Notes: generated from the letters alone by a model not told the origin. A stretch of 64,000 bases of DNA from UBA6814 sp040753075 (GCA_040753075.1 JBFMHA010000014.1:4085-68084), one strand, 5' to 3'. Positions 50,812 to 59,041 are shown, numbered from the stretch's first letter. Made by a program: numbers and translations.

Positions 50812-51147
50812 ATGCGCAGCATCGTGTTGGCGGTCCTGGCCGCCCTGGCCCTGGCCGCGTGTTCCGCGGCCCGGCCCCTGGACCTGTCTTCGGCCCGGGG
50901 ATTCTGCAACACCGGCAGCATCGGGGATGCCGACGACGAAGGCATGGCCTGCAAGGAGCAGATCGGCATCTGCGGCAGGTTCTTCGATCCCCTGGCCGCG
51001 GGAGTGAAGGACGAGGCCGAATGCCTGGCCCGCTGCAAGGCGGCCGACGACAGCCTGTTCCACGTCTACGCGGCCGATCCGTGCCGGGAGGCGGTGAAGC
51101 TCGGCCGGAGCTACTGCGAGCAGTACTGCCGCGGCAACTACCCGTAG
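50812..51147 (+). CDS. Small cysteine-rich lipoprotein, unknown function
   Basis: A 111-residue protein that I do not recognise. The signal MRSIVLAVLAALALAAC places the lipidated cysteine at residue 17. Eight further cysteines (32, 47, 54, 71, 75, 91, 102, 106) include two C-x3-C pairs (CLARC, CEQYC), suggesting four disulphides in a compact extracytoplasmic domain, or metal binding. GGCAGGAGG precedes the ATG, and a promoter lies at 50741-50769. It is monocistronic; the next gene is convergent. Confidence 0.8.
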   Translation: MRSIVLAVLAALALAACSAARPLDLSSARGFCNTGSIGDADDEGMACKEQIGICGRFFDPLAAGVKDEAECLARCKAADDSLFHVYAADPCREAVKLGRSYCEQYCRGNYP

Positions 51148-51181
51148 TCCGCCGGGACGCAGGAGGCCGCAGGGCCGAAGG

Positions 51182-51490
51182 CTAGCCCAGTCCGGCTTTC
51201 ACGTCCGGGGGCAGGGCCTGGCTCAGCTCCTCGGCCCTGGCCGCGGCCCTGCGCGCGCCTTCGGGGTTTTCGTTCTCCAGGCAGGCCGCGGCCAGGGCGG
51301 CCCACGCCTCGCCGAACTCCGGGCGCAACTCCACCGCCCGCCGCAGGTGCTTCTCCGCATCCCGGGCCAGGCCCAGGTAAAGCTCCGCGCTGCCCAGGGT
51401 ATGGAATCCGGCCGCGTCCGGGGCCATCCCCACCTTGCGGCGCATGACCTTGATCACCCGCGCCGCGCTGTCCTCGTTCTCGAAATGCAT
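51182..51490 (-). CDS. Small TPR-repeat protein
   Basis: A 102-residue, helical cytoplasmic protein with two to three tetratricopeptide-like repeats: AGFHTLGSAELYLGLARDAEKHLRRAVELRP and GEAWAALAAACLENENPEGARRAAARAEEL. Such repeats mediate protein-protein contacts. It begins 30 bases after the SLC13-type carrier gene with GGAGG at good spacing, so it is probably the last gene of an MFS-carrier-TPR unit. The partner is unknown. Confidence 0.82.
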   Translation of the reverse strand: MHFENEDSAARVIKVMRRKVGMAPDAAGFHTLGSAELYLGLARDAEKHLRRAVELRPEFGEAWAALAAACLENENPEGARRAAARAEELSQALPPDVKAGLG

Positions 51491-51520
51491 CGTCGCCTCC
51501 GTGTTCCGAAGCTATCCCAT

Positions 51521-52753
51521 TCACTGCGCCACGGCCAGCCCGTCCCAGGCCAGCCAGAGCCAGCCCCCGGCTATGGCGCAGGTGGCCAGGGTCACGGGCA
51601 GGCCCACCCGGAGATGGGTGCGCCAGCCGATCTCCACCCCCAGCCGGCCGGCCGAGTCGGCCACGATGAGGTTGGCGATGGAGCCCAGGAGAAAGAGGTT
51701 GCCGGCCAGGGTGCTGGCCAGGGCCAGCACCAGCCCGGCCTGGGGCGAGGCGTTGGCCGAGGCCAGCAGCATCACCGCCGGCACGTTGGACACCAGGTTG
51801 GACAGGACCACCGTGGCCGCGAAGAGGGTGGCGGGCCGGCCCAGGTCCATTCCGGCCCGGGCGAGGAGGTCCATGGCCGCGGCCAGCTCCCCGGAGGCGG
51901 CCAGGGCGTGGTTGACCACGAACAGGCCCAGGAACAGGAGCAGGAGCTGCCAGTCCACCAGGGCGAACATCCGGCGCGAGGTCATGCGCCGGGACAGGAG
52001 CAGCAGCCCGGCCGCGGCCAGGGCCGGCGCCTCCCGCGGCCAGGGGCCGAAGAGGAAGGCCAGCACCAGGCCGGCCAGCACCGCCATGCCCTTGCCGGAC
52101 TGCCAGAGGTCGAAGGCCGGGGCCTCGATGTCCGGCATCGTGATCTTCCGTTCCCAGCGGCCCCGGTACCGGGCCGCGATGACCGCCCAGGTGGCGGCCA
52201 GGCCCAGCGCCACCGGCGGCAGGGCGTCCCGGAGGTAGGCCGCGAAGCCCAGGCCCGCGACCTGGCCGATGAGCATGTTCTGGGGATTGCCGATGAGGGT
52301 GGCGGCCGAGCCCACGTTGGCCGCGCAGGCCAGGGCCAGGAGGAAGGGAACCGGGTCCAGGCCGCGGCGGGCGCAGCCCTCCAGCAGGATGGGGGTCATG
52401 GCCAGGCACACGATGTCGTTGGCCAGCAGGGCCGAGAGTCCGGCTGCGGCGGCCACGACCAGGGCCAGCAGGCCGGGGGGCGAGACGCGGGCCGCGGCCA
52501 GGCGGCGGGTGACCCGGGTGTAGAATCCGCCCAGCCGGAACTGGGCCGAGACCACCATGAGGGCGAAGAGCAGGGCCATGGTGGGCATGTCCACCGCGGC
52601 CCAGGCCTCGGCGGAGCCCACCGCGCCGCCGGCGATGAGGGCCATGGCCCCCAGGGTCGCCACCCCGGTGCGGTCCAGCGCCAGCCCCGGGACCCGGCCC
52701 AGGACCATGCCCAGGTACACGAACCCGAACACCCCGGCCACGAACCAGTCCAT
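51521..52753 (-). CDS. SLC13/ArsB-type (ion transporter superfamily) membrane carrier
   Basis: A 410-residue protein with about 11 membrane spans of the CitMHS/ArsB/SLC13 type. Signature segments are LLANDIVCLAMTPILLEGC and NVGSAATLIGNPQNMLIGQVAGL in the first half, and VLSNLVSNVPAVMLLASA and GSIANLIVADSAG in the second, the usual paired Asn-Pro/Ser-Asn repeats. The substrate (anion, dicarboxylate or arsenite) cannot be told. MDWFVAGV at 52753 was chosen because GGAGGGG lies just upstream. Confidence 0.87.
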   Translation of the reverse strand: MDWFVAGVFGFVYLGMVLGRVPGLALDRTGVATLGAMALIAGGAVGSAEAWAAVDMPTMALLFALMVVSAQFRLGGFYTRVTRRLAAARVSPPGLLALVVAAAAGLSALLANDIVCLAMTPILLEGCARRGLDPVPFLLALACAANVGSAATLIGNPQNMLIGQVAGLGFAAYLRDALPPVALGLAATWAVIAARYRGRWERKITMPDIEAPAFDLWQSGKGMAVLAGLVLAFLFGPWPREAPALAAAGLLLLSRRMTSRRMFALVDWQLLLLFLGLFVVNHALAASGELAAAMDLLARAGMDLGRPATLFAATVVLSNLVSNVPAVMLLASANASPQAGLVLALASTLAGNLFLLGSIANLIVADSAGRLGVEIGWRTHLRVGLPVTLATCAIAGGWLWLAWDGLAVAQ

Positions 52754-52819
52754 GCGTCGCCCCTCCTGGGAGCGGCCATTACGCCGGCCCGGGCCGGGAG
52801 GCAAGGGCCGGGGGAGAGT

Positions 52820-54085
52820 CTACGGGTTCTCCGCCTGGCCGCGTTGCCGGGCCATGGCCGGGCTTTCCGGGACCAGGGCGTGCAGCAGGCCGAAGAGCCC
52901 CACCCCGGCGGCGAAGAAGAGCCAGACCGGAGTGAAGCGTTCCGGGGAGTCCAGGGCGACCAGCTCCCCGGGGATCAGGATCGCGCCGACCTGGAGCAGG
53001 GCCGCGGGTCCCAGCATGTTGAAGAGGTTGGCAGCGCTCATGGCCGTGGCCGCCATGCCCGGGGGCGCGAGCTCCTTGATGTGGGCGTACGTCACCTGGC
53101 CCGGGCCGGCGGTGGCTCCCAGCATGAAGAAGATGGCGGCGAGCGCCCAGAACGGGACGCGGCCGTCCAGCAGGGGCAGAACGGCCAGGAGCAGGGCGAA
53201 GGCCAGGAGCGAGGGGATCACCACCCACTTGCGGGTGCGCAGGGTGCGGTCCGAGAGCCGGCCCGAGACGGGCAGGGACAGGATGTAGCCGATGCTGCAG
53301 GCGAGCAGCGCGTTGCCCGCGGCCACCTGGTCCAGGCCCAGGCCCTGCCGGAGATAGGGCCCGGCCCACAGGCCGGTGAGGGCCATGAACGCGCCGAAGC
53401 GGAAGAAGGTGCCCCCGCTCATGATCCAGAACCAGGGCCGGCGCAGCAGGCGGCCCAGGCCGCGGAAGGGGTTCTCCGCCCCGGCGGGCCTGGCCTCGGC
53501 CCCGGCCGGGTGGTTGCGCACCACCGCCAAGAGCAGCGCCACCTGGAGCAGGTTGGCCGCGGCCAGGGCCACGAAGGCCCCGCGCCAGCCCACGGAGCGG
53601 GAGAGCAGGGCCAGGGGCGTGGCGGCCAGGGCCATGCCCAGGGAGCCCACCGAGGTGAGCACGCCCATGAGGGTGGCGAAGCGGTCGGCCGGGAACCAGT
53701 TGACCAGCAGGGTGAGCGCGCCCATGAGGTTGCCGGACATGCCCAGGCCCATGAGGGCCCGGCCCAGGAACGCGCCCTGGGCGCTGTCCGCCAGGGCGAA
53801 GAGCAGGGAGCCCCCGGCCGCGGTGAGGCCCAGCCCCGCCATGATGAGCCGCGGCCCCAGTCGGTCCAGGCCGGGGCCGAGCACGGGCTGGGCCGCGGCG
53901 AAGGCGTAGAAGAAGGCCGCGGACAGGGCCGCGAGCCCGGCCGCGCCGAGCCCCAGGTCCGCGGCCAGCTCGTTGCTGACCACCGTGACCGAGACCCGGT
54001 AGAACATGCTCAGGAGGAACCCCGCGGTGGCCACCGCGAAGATGGCCGCCGCCCGGGAGGCGGAGCGTGGGGCGTCGCGCTGCAT
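52820..54085 (-). CDS. Major facilitator superfamily transporter
   Basis: A 421-residue, 12-span MFS carrier: first-helix segment FAVATAGFLLSMFYRVSVTVVSNELA, the loop 2-3 motif GPGLDRLGPRLIMAGLG, and a central loop with RPAGAENPFRGLGRLLRRPWFW. It resembles the nitrate/nitrite-porter-like and sugar-phosphate-type MFS branch seen in anaerobes; the substrate is unknown. It starts the minus-strand unit followed 66 bases later by the SLC13-type carrier. Confidence 0.87.
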   Translation of the reverse strand: MQRDAPRSASRAAAIFAVATAGFLLSMFYRVSVTVVSNELAADLGLGAAGLAALSAAFFYAFAAAQPVLGPGLDRLGPRLIMAGLGLTAAGGSLLFALADSAQGAFLGRALMGLGMSGNLMGALTLLVNWFPADRFATLMGVLTSVGSLGMALAATPLALLSRSVGWRGAFVALAAANLLQVALLLAVVRNHPAGAEARPAGAENPFRGLGRLLRRPWFWIMSGGTFFRFGAFMALTGLWAGPYLRQGLGLDQVAAGNALLACSIGYILSLPVSGRLSDRTLRTRKWVVIPSLLAFALLLAVLPLLDGRVPFWALAAIFFMLGATAGPGQVTYAHIKELAPPGMAATAMSAANLFNMLGPAALLQVGAILIPGELVALDSPERFTPVWLFFAAGVGLFGLLHALVPESPAMARQRGQAENP

Positions 54086-54124
54086 GACCCGCCGGGTACA
54101 CCCGAACGGCCCGCAAGGGAAGGG

Positions 54125-54691
54125 CTATTCCCCCTGGTCCTCCTCGGCCAGGCGGTCCGCGATGAGGCCGTAGAAGGCCTGGCCGCCGGCGAGGGGGGCG
54201 AAGCGCCAGCCCAGGTGGATGTCGCAGCGGCGGCACAGGGCCACCTGCCAGGAGCAGCCCGCGAACCAGGGGAACTCGGTGGAGGGCGGCCCCTCGCAGC
54301 GGCAGCCCGGGGCGGCGCTGAACAGGGCCAGGTCGAAGACGTAGCCGTGGGGGTTGGCGAACACGTGGCGGTGGCTGCCGCCGCGCTCGGCGCGGGCCTG
54401 CTCCGTGGTTACGGTCTGCCCGCAGAACCGGCACACGATGCGCCGGCCGCCGTCTCCCCGGTCCGGGGATTCGTCCGCGCCGACATCGGGCCGCTCCCCG
54501 CCGGCCGGGGCTTCCCGGAGCAGGAGCAGGGCGGGGCGCCCGCGGCGGGGCGCGGGACGGCGGTCGGCCGGGTGGTCCGTGGCTCCGCCCCGCCTTGTGC
54601 TCCGGCCCGCACCCCCGGGCGCTTCCTGGAGGAGGGGCAGGGCAGGGGGCGCGCCACGGGGCGCTTTGCGGCGGAGGGCGGGGACGGGCAT
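54125..54691 (-). CDS. CULT-domain (cereblon thalidomide-binding-like) protein
   Basis: A 188-residue protein. Residues 1-84 are Arg/Pro/Gly-rich and probably disordered. Residues 85-180 match the CULT domain: zinc cysteines 87/90 (CRFC) and 153/156 (CRRC), FANPHGYVFDLALF, and three tryptophans at 142, 148 and 162 forming the aromatic cage. The Trp spacing of 6 and 14 equals that of the bacterial homologue MsCI4 of Magnetospirillum (W79, W85, W99). The domain binds cyclic imides, uracil-like rings and similar ligands; its bacterial role is unknown. The ATG at 54691 is the likeliest start, though an internal start nearer residue 60 is possible. It is divergent from the DUF4177 gene. Confidence 0.85.
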   Translation of the reverse strand: MPVPALRRKAPRGAPPALPLLQEAPGGAGRSTRRGGATDHPADRRPAPRRGRPALLLLREAPAGGERPDVGADESPDRGDGGRRIVCRFCGQTVTTEQARAERGGSHRHVFANPHGYVFDLALFSAAPGCRCEGPPSTEFPWFAGCSWQVALCRRCDIHLGWRFAPLAGGQAFYGLIADRLAEEDQGE

Positions 54692-54784
54692 GGCCGACCT
54701 TACCCCGTCCCGCCATCCTTGCGCAACCGCGCCAGCCTGGACCGGAGAGCCGGGACAGGGTAGGGTGGGAAGAGGGAGGAGGCC

Positions 54785-55006
54785 ATGGCGCGCAAGGAAT
54801 ACAAGGTCATCACCATCCAGGAGGGGGCGCTGGGCTCCATCCTCCTCGGCGCGAGCAAGCTGCCCGTGCGCCGGATGGAGGAGGCCCTCAACGAGTGGGG
54901 CCGCCAGGGCTGGGACGTGTGCTTCATGCTGGTGGAGCAGAAGCGGCTGTTCCTGTTCTGGACCCGGGAGGCCGCGGTCATCACCCTTAGCCGGGAACTG
55001 GGCTAG
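54785..55006 (+). CDS. DUF4177-type small protein
   Basis: A 73-residue protein (ARKEYKVITIQEGALGSILLGASKLPVRRMEEALNEWGRQGWDVCFM) with the DUF4177 pattern of an N-terminal beta strand (YKV), a helix with LNEWGRQGWD and closing strands (LFLFWTRE). Function unknown. GGGAGGAGG precedes the ATG. The stop codon is followed at once by TGTCGCGTCCCC, the end of intergenic element copy B. Confidence 0.83.
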   Translation: MARKEYKVITIQEGALGSILLGASKLPVRRMEEALNEWGRQGWDVCFMLVEQKRLFLFWTREAAVITLSRELG

Positions 55007-55218
55007 TGTCGCGTCCCCGGATTGAGGCGATACGGGCGCGCAAGCCAACGCCATGGAATATTAAATTTATATCTTCTCGAAATGCCTGTCGGTCTTTTGA
55101 TGACGTGGCGCTGGCGCCTCGCCCGCACCACGGGCGAAAGGAGGCGCTGCGCGTCAATGCGCAATCGTTCTTTCTTCTTCCCGCAATGCCTGACGGCATG
55201 TTGAGAACGCATCGCTAG
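55007..55218. repeat. Intergenic element, copy B, with tandem hairpins
   Basis: It starts right after a TAG with TGTCGCGTCCCCGGATTGAG and continues GCGATACG...CAAGCC, aligning with the reverse complement of the right end of copy C. Its own right end keeps GCAATGCC (55183), CATGTTGAG (55197) and CGCATCGC (55208), all also in copy C at 58648-58683. Inside are hairpins GCGCCTCGCCCG/CGGGC-bulge-GAGGCGC (55114-55147), TGCGC/GCGCA (55148-55163) and ATGCC/GGCAT (55186-55199). It also serves as the leader region of the Memo gene. Confidence 0.5.
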
Positions 55219-55226
55219 GAGGCCGC

Positions 55227-56441
55227 ATGGACGGATCGCTCCCCGGGCTGCGCGAGGACCTGGACTTCATCCCCCTGGAGGCGGACGGCCGGCGGGTGGT
55301 GGCGGTGCGCGACCACCTTGGCCTGGCCCCGCAGGACCGGGCCTTCCTGCTCGACGTGCTGCGCCTCTATGCCTCCCTGGGCGAGGCCGCCACCCTGGAC
55401 GACCTGGCCGCGGCCCTGGGCCGGGCCACCGGCGACGGGAGCGTGGGCCTGGACGAAGCCCGGGACCTGGTGGCCGGGCTGGACGACTGCCGGCTCCTGG
55501 ACTCCCCGGCCTTCCGCGCCGACCGGGCGGCCGCGATCGAGGCCTGGGACCGGGCTGCGGTGCGGCCCGCCATCCTGGCCGGACGCTCCTATCCGGCCGG
55601 GGAGGGCGAACTCGCCGCCTGGCTGGACACGGTGCTGGCCTGCGCCGGGGCCGCGGCCGGACCCGGGCCGGTGCGCGCCCTGGTGGCCCCGCACCTGGAG
55701 CCGGCCGCGGCGGCGCGGGTCTACGCCAACGCCTACGCCGCGCTGCGCGGCGCGGCCCCGCGCCGGGTGGTGGTGCTGGGGGTGGGGCACAGCCTCTACC
55801 CCGGGCTGGTGAGCCTCACGACCAAGGACTACGCCACCCCCCTGGGCCGCGTGTCCACGGACGCGGATGCGGTGCGGCGGCTGGCCGGGGCGGCCGGGAA
55901 GGCGGCCGCCGGGCACGACCTGGACCACCGCGCCGAGCACTCGGTGGAGCTCCAGGTGGCCTTCCTGCAGCGGGTGCTGCCGGCGGGCTCCTTCGGGCTC
56001 GTGCCTGTGCTCCTGGGCGCGGCCGCGGCCCTGCCGGAACTCTCCCGGGCCGCGTTCCGCCGTGCGGCCGGTCCGTTCCTGGACGAACTGGCCGCGCTCC
56101 TGGCCGAGCCGGACGCCCTGGCCGTGGCCGGGGTGGACCTGTGCCACATCGGGCCCAAGTTCGGGCACGACCGCACGGCCCGGGACCTGGAGCGCGAGGC
56201 CCTGGCCCACGACGCCGCCCTGCTCGAGGCGGCCGCGGCCGGGGACGCCGACGGCTTCTGGGCCGAGGGCTCGCGGGTCGGGGACCGCTACCACGTGTGC
56301 GGGTTCCTGGCCCTGGCCGCCCTGCTGGAGGCCCTGCCCGGAGCCCGGGGCCGGGTCCTGGACCATCTCCTCTGGCACGAGGAGCCCACCCGCTCGGCCG
56401 TGAGTTGCGCGGGCCTGGCGTATCCAGCGGATCGCGGCTAG
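55227..56441 (+). CDS. AmmeMemoRadiSam system protein B (Memo family)
   Basis: A 404-residue protein. The first ~125 residues form a helical, winged-helix-like extension (REDLDFIPLEADGRRVVAVRDHLGLAPQDRAFLLDVLRL). The rest is a Memo/LigB-like domain with candidate metal residues in VAPHLEPAAAARVYANAYAAL, HRAEHSVELQVAFLQ and GVDLCHIGPKFGHD. Memo proteins resemble extradiol dioxygenases and in prokaryotes usually co-occur with AMMECR1 and a radical SAM enzyme, neither of which is in this window. ATG 55227 with TAGGAGG upstream. A terminator follows at 56469. Confidence 0.9.
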   Translation: MDGSLPGLREDLDFIPLEADGRRVVAVRDHLGLAPQDRAFLLDVLRLYASLGEAATLDDLAAALGRATGDGSVGLDEARDLVAGLDDCRLLDSPAFRADRAAAIEAWDRAAVRPAILAGRSYPAGEGELAAWLDTVLACAGAAAGPGPVRALVAPHLEPAAAARVYANAYAALRGAAPRRVVVLGVGHSLYPGLVSLTTKDYATPLGRVSTDADAVRRLAGAAGKAAAGHDLDHRAEHSVELQVAFLQRVLPAGSFGLVPVLLGAAAALPELSRAAFRRAAGPFLDELAALLAEPDALAVAGVDLCHIGPKFGHDRTARDLEREALAHDAALLEAAAAGDADGFWAEGSRVGDRYHVCGFLALAALLEALPGARGRVLDHLLWHEEPTRSAVSCAGLAYPADRG

Positions 56442-56468
56442 CGCGGCCCCGGACAAGGCGTCCTGCCC

Positions 56469-56514
56469 GGCGCCGCAGAGCCCCATCCCCGGCTTCCCTG
56501 GCGCCTTTTTTTTT
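56469..56514 (+). terminator. Rho-independent terminator after the Memo gene
   Basis: Self-complementary GGCGCC blocks (56469-56474 and 56500-56505) with inner AGCC/GGCT pairing, followed by nine T (56506-56514). Confidence 0.8.
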
Positions 56515-56571
56515 ATTACCATCTGAAAAAATTCCCATCTTGTCTCCGCCGTGGGGAGCGAAGGGGGAGCC

Positions 56572-58455
56572 TTGACCGTCCGCTGCAGACTGGCGCTGCT
56601 GTTCGTCCTGACGTTGGCGGGATTCGCCTCCCTCTTCGCGGTGGAGGAGGCGGGCCGGCGCATTGTCGATCGCGCCGCGGGCCTCGCGGCCCTGGCTGCG
56701 GACGCCGGCGTCGAGCTTCTCCACATGCGGCGGCACGAGAAGAACTTCCTCCTGCGCCGCGACCGGCAGTACATCGAGGTGGTCGGGCAGCACCTCGCCG
56801 CAGCCCGGGAGCTCCTCGGCCGCATCGCCGCCGGGGACGAAAGCTCCTCCGGGCAGTGCGCCCGGGCCTCGGGATTCCTGGACGCCTACTGGGCCGATTT
56901 CCGGGAGCTGGCGTCCGCCTACATCATCCTTGGCCTGACCGACCAGTCCGGACGGCTGCAGGCCTTTGTAGAGCAGCACCTTTCCCTGGTGGAGGCGGTG
57001 CGGCGGCTGGGCGGCAAGGACCAGGACGTCGCCGTGCTGGATCTCGAGGCCAAGGAGAACTCGTACCTGCTGCAGGTGGAGCAGGAGGTCGCAGCCGCGG
57101 TGCTCGATGCGCTGCCCGCCCTGAAGGGACACAGCAAGCACACCCTGGTCCGGGGCCAGGGCGACACGGCCCAGGGCGTGGCTGCGGCCCTGGCCCGGCT
57201 GGAGCAGTCCGTGCTGCAGCACCCCGACCGGTCCGGGGCGCGGGAGTTGGCGCTGGCCCTGATCGCGGAGGCGAGCCGCTCCTTTGCCGGCATTGTCGGG
57301 GAGTTCGGTCGGCGCAAGGATCTGGAGGTGCGGCTGGTGGGCACAGTCCGGGACCTGGAGGCCGTGGTCGCCGAGATCCGGGACCAGCACCGTTTCCGGG
57401 CGGAGCGGATCACGGCCCGGGTTCGGGCGCTGCAGCTTGCCCTGCAAGTGGGCACGGTCCTGGCCGTGGCCCTGATGGCCCTGGGCATAGCCCGGTCCAT
57501 TACCCGGCCGCTCAAGTCCCTCCAGCGCTATTCCGGGCAGGTGGCGGCGGGGGACCTGGACGCCCGGGCGGAGGGCCGGTTCAGGGGGGAGTTCGCCCTG
57601 CTGCACCAGGACATCACCCGCATGGTGGAGACCCTGCGGAGCATGATCCAGGACCTTCGGGCCAAGGAGGAGGAGGCCCATGGCGAGGCCCTCCGGGCGA
57701 GCGCGGCCATGCGCCAGGCCGAGGCCGCCAGCCGCATGAAATCCTCGTTCCTGTCCCTGGTTTCGCATGAGTTGCGCACCCCGCTGACCTCGGTGCTCGG
57801 CTTTCTCAAGATGGCCCGGAAGCGGCTGCTCAGGAAGATCCTCCCGGCCCAGGACCCGTCCGGCATCCAGGAGGAGCTGGGCAAGCTGCAGGGCGACCTG
57901 GGCATATCCATCGCCGCGGCCGAGGACCTGGTTGGCATGGTGGAGCAGGTCATCGACCTGACCGAGATGGAGTCCGGGGCAGTGGAGTTGGACATGGGGC
58001 CCGTGTCCCTGGCCGAGGCCGCGGAGGCGGTCGGCCCGGCCCTGGCCCAGCGGGCCAGGGAAAAGGGCCTGGACTATGTCCAGGACATCCCCGCGGACCT
58101 GCCCCGGGTGCGGGGTTCGCGGGAGTGGCTGGGCCGCGCCCTGGAGGCCCTCCTGTGCAACGCGGTCAAGTTCACCGGGCAGGGGCGGGTGGAGTTCCGG
58201 GCGGAGAACCGCGGCGGCGAGGTGGTGGCCAGCGTGGCGGACACCGGGCCGGGCATCCCGCCGGAGATGCAGGCCGAACTCTTTCAGCCCTTTCGCCAGC
58301 GGGTCGACAACCTGACCGACAAACCCAAGGGGCTGGGCCTGGGCCTGGCCATCTGCAAGTACGTGGTGGACGTCCATGGCGGCCGGGTATGGGTGGAGAG
58401 CGAGCCGGGCCGGGGGAGCGCATTCTTCATCGCCCTGCCCGCGCTGCCGGGCTGA
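56572..58455 (+). CDS. Membrane sensor histidine kinase
   Basis: About 627 residues. TM1 is at the N-terminus (LALLFVLTLAGFASLFAV), a long helical periplasmic domain contains RRHEKNFLLRRDRQYI and a second similar block LEAKENSYLLQVEQEV (HBM-like bimodular sensor), TM2 lies near 290-310 and is followed by HAMP. The kinase core has the H-box FLSLVSHELRTPLTSVLG, N-box LCNAVKFTGQG, G1 VADTGPGIPPEM and G2 KGLGLGLAICK. No response regulator lies beside it. The TTG at 56572 after AAGGGGGAG is favoured; a GTG at 56551 is possible but has no ribosome-binding site. Confidence 0.9.
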   Translation: MTVRCRLALLFVLTLAGFASLFAVEEAGRRIVDRAAGLAALAADAGVELLHMRRHEKNFLLRRDRQYIEVVGQHLAAARELLGRIAAGDESSSGQCARASGFLDAYWADFRELASAYIILGLTDQSGRLQAFVEQHLSLVEAVRRLGGKDQDVAVLDLEAKENSYLLQVEQEVAAAVLDALPALKGHSKHTLVRGQGDTAQGVAAALARLEQSVLQHPDRSGARELALALIAEASRSFAGIVGEFGRRKDLEVRLVGTVRDLEAVVAEIRDQHRFRAERITARVRALQLALQVGTVLAVALMALGIARSITRPLKSLQRYSGQVAAGDLDARAEGRFRGEFALLHQDITRMVETLRSMIQDLRAKEEEAHGEALRASAAMRQAEAASRMKSSFLSLVSHELRTPLTSVLGFLKMARKRLLRKILPAQDPSGIQEELGKLQGDLGISIAAAEDLVGMVEQVIDLTEMESGAVELDMGPVSLAEAAEAVGPALAQRAREKGLDYVQDIPADLPRVRGSREWLGRALEALLCNAVKFTGQGRVEFRAENRGGEVVASVADTGPGIPPEMQAELFQPFRQRVDNLTDKPKGLGLGLAICKYVVDVHGGRVWVESEPGRGSAFFIALPALPG

Positions 58456-58533
58456 GCCCCGGCGCCGTCCGTCCCGCGCCTGCGGGGAGCGCGCGCCGCG
58501 TCCGCGCAGCGACGCGATCGGCCGATTCAGCCT

Positions 58534-58559
58534 AACGCCGCAACGTTGCGGCGTTTTTT
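58534..58559 (+). terminator. Rho-independent terminator after the histidine kinase
   Basis: AACGCCGCAACG followed by the complementary TTGCGGCGTT forms a near-perfect palindromic stem (58534-58555), continued by a T-run ending at 58559. Confidence 0.88.
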
Positions 58560-58598
58560 ATCCACAATCGCCGGAGGGCGTGGCGCGCCTGCGGCGCT

Positions 58599-58702
58599 AC
58601 TGTCGCGTACACAAAGGGCCGTGAGGCATTGTGTGGGCAAGAAGTCTGCAATGCCGCCATGTTGAGCCGGCTTGGCGCATCGCGGAATTCGCGGGAGCGA
58701 CA
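58599..58702. repeat. Intergenic element, copy C (TGTCGC-bounded)
   Basis: The left end reads CTACTGTCGCGTAC; the right end, read on the minus strand immediately after a TAG stop, is TGTCGCTCCCGCGAATTCCG. This gives about 10-bp terminal inverted repeats CTAnTGTCGC around roughly 104 bp. It shares the blocks GCAATGCC, CATGTTGAG and CGCATCGC with copy B and GCGATGCG with copy A. Confidence 0.5.
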
Positions 58703-58888
58703 CTAGGCGTCCCGGCCGGGCTCCGGCTCCGCATCCGCGGAGGCGTACTCCCCGATCCCGGCCAGGTCCGGGTCTTCGCCCTCGGGGGCGTTCTTGCGCG
58801 CCAGCTTGCGCAGGCGCTTCTCCTCCTGCTTCTTCTTCTTGGCCTCTTCCACGGCCCGTCTGGCCTGTCTGTAATTCGGCTTGGCCAC
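58703..58888 (-). CDS. Small conserved basic protein, unknown function
   Basis: A 61-residue protein with a strongly basic helix (MAKPNYRQARRAVEEAKKKK then QEEKRLRKLARKNAP) and an acidic tail (EGEDPDLAGIGEYASADAEPEP). Similar MAKPNY...KKKKQEEKR proteins are widespread in Proteobacteria with no assigned role; the charge suggests nucleic-acid or ribosome contact. The start is GTG at 58888, preceded by GGAGGAGAG. Its stop abuts intergenic element copy C. Confidence 0.8.
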   Translation of the reverse strand: MAKPNYRQARRAVEEAKKKKQEEKRLRKLARKNAPEGEDPDLAGIGEYASADAEPEPGRDA

Positions 58889-59041
58889 CTCTCCTCCCGG
58901 GTTGGCGTGTGGGGGACTTCGTTGTCCTTTCGGTTTCAGGCTACGTCAGGAGGGCGGCAAGGGGAAGAGAAAAAGGTGTCGTGAAAAACGCCGGACATTC
59001 AGGCGGAAGGCGGCGACGTCTGTCCCGCAGCGGCGGCGAAA

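Noticed and set aside
51347..54763. A 1,138-codon plus-strand open frame opposite the TPR, SLC13, MFS and CULT genes
   Set aside because: Translation is mainly Gly/Arg/His/Gln, typical of a high-GC shadow; the minus-strand genes have clear families.
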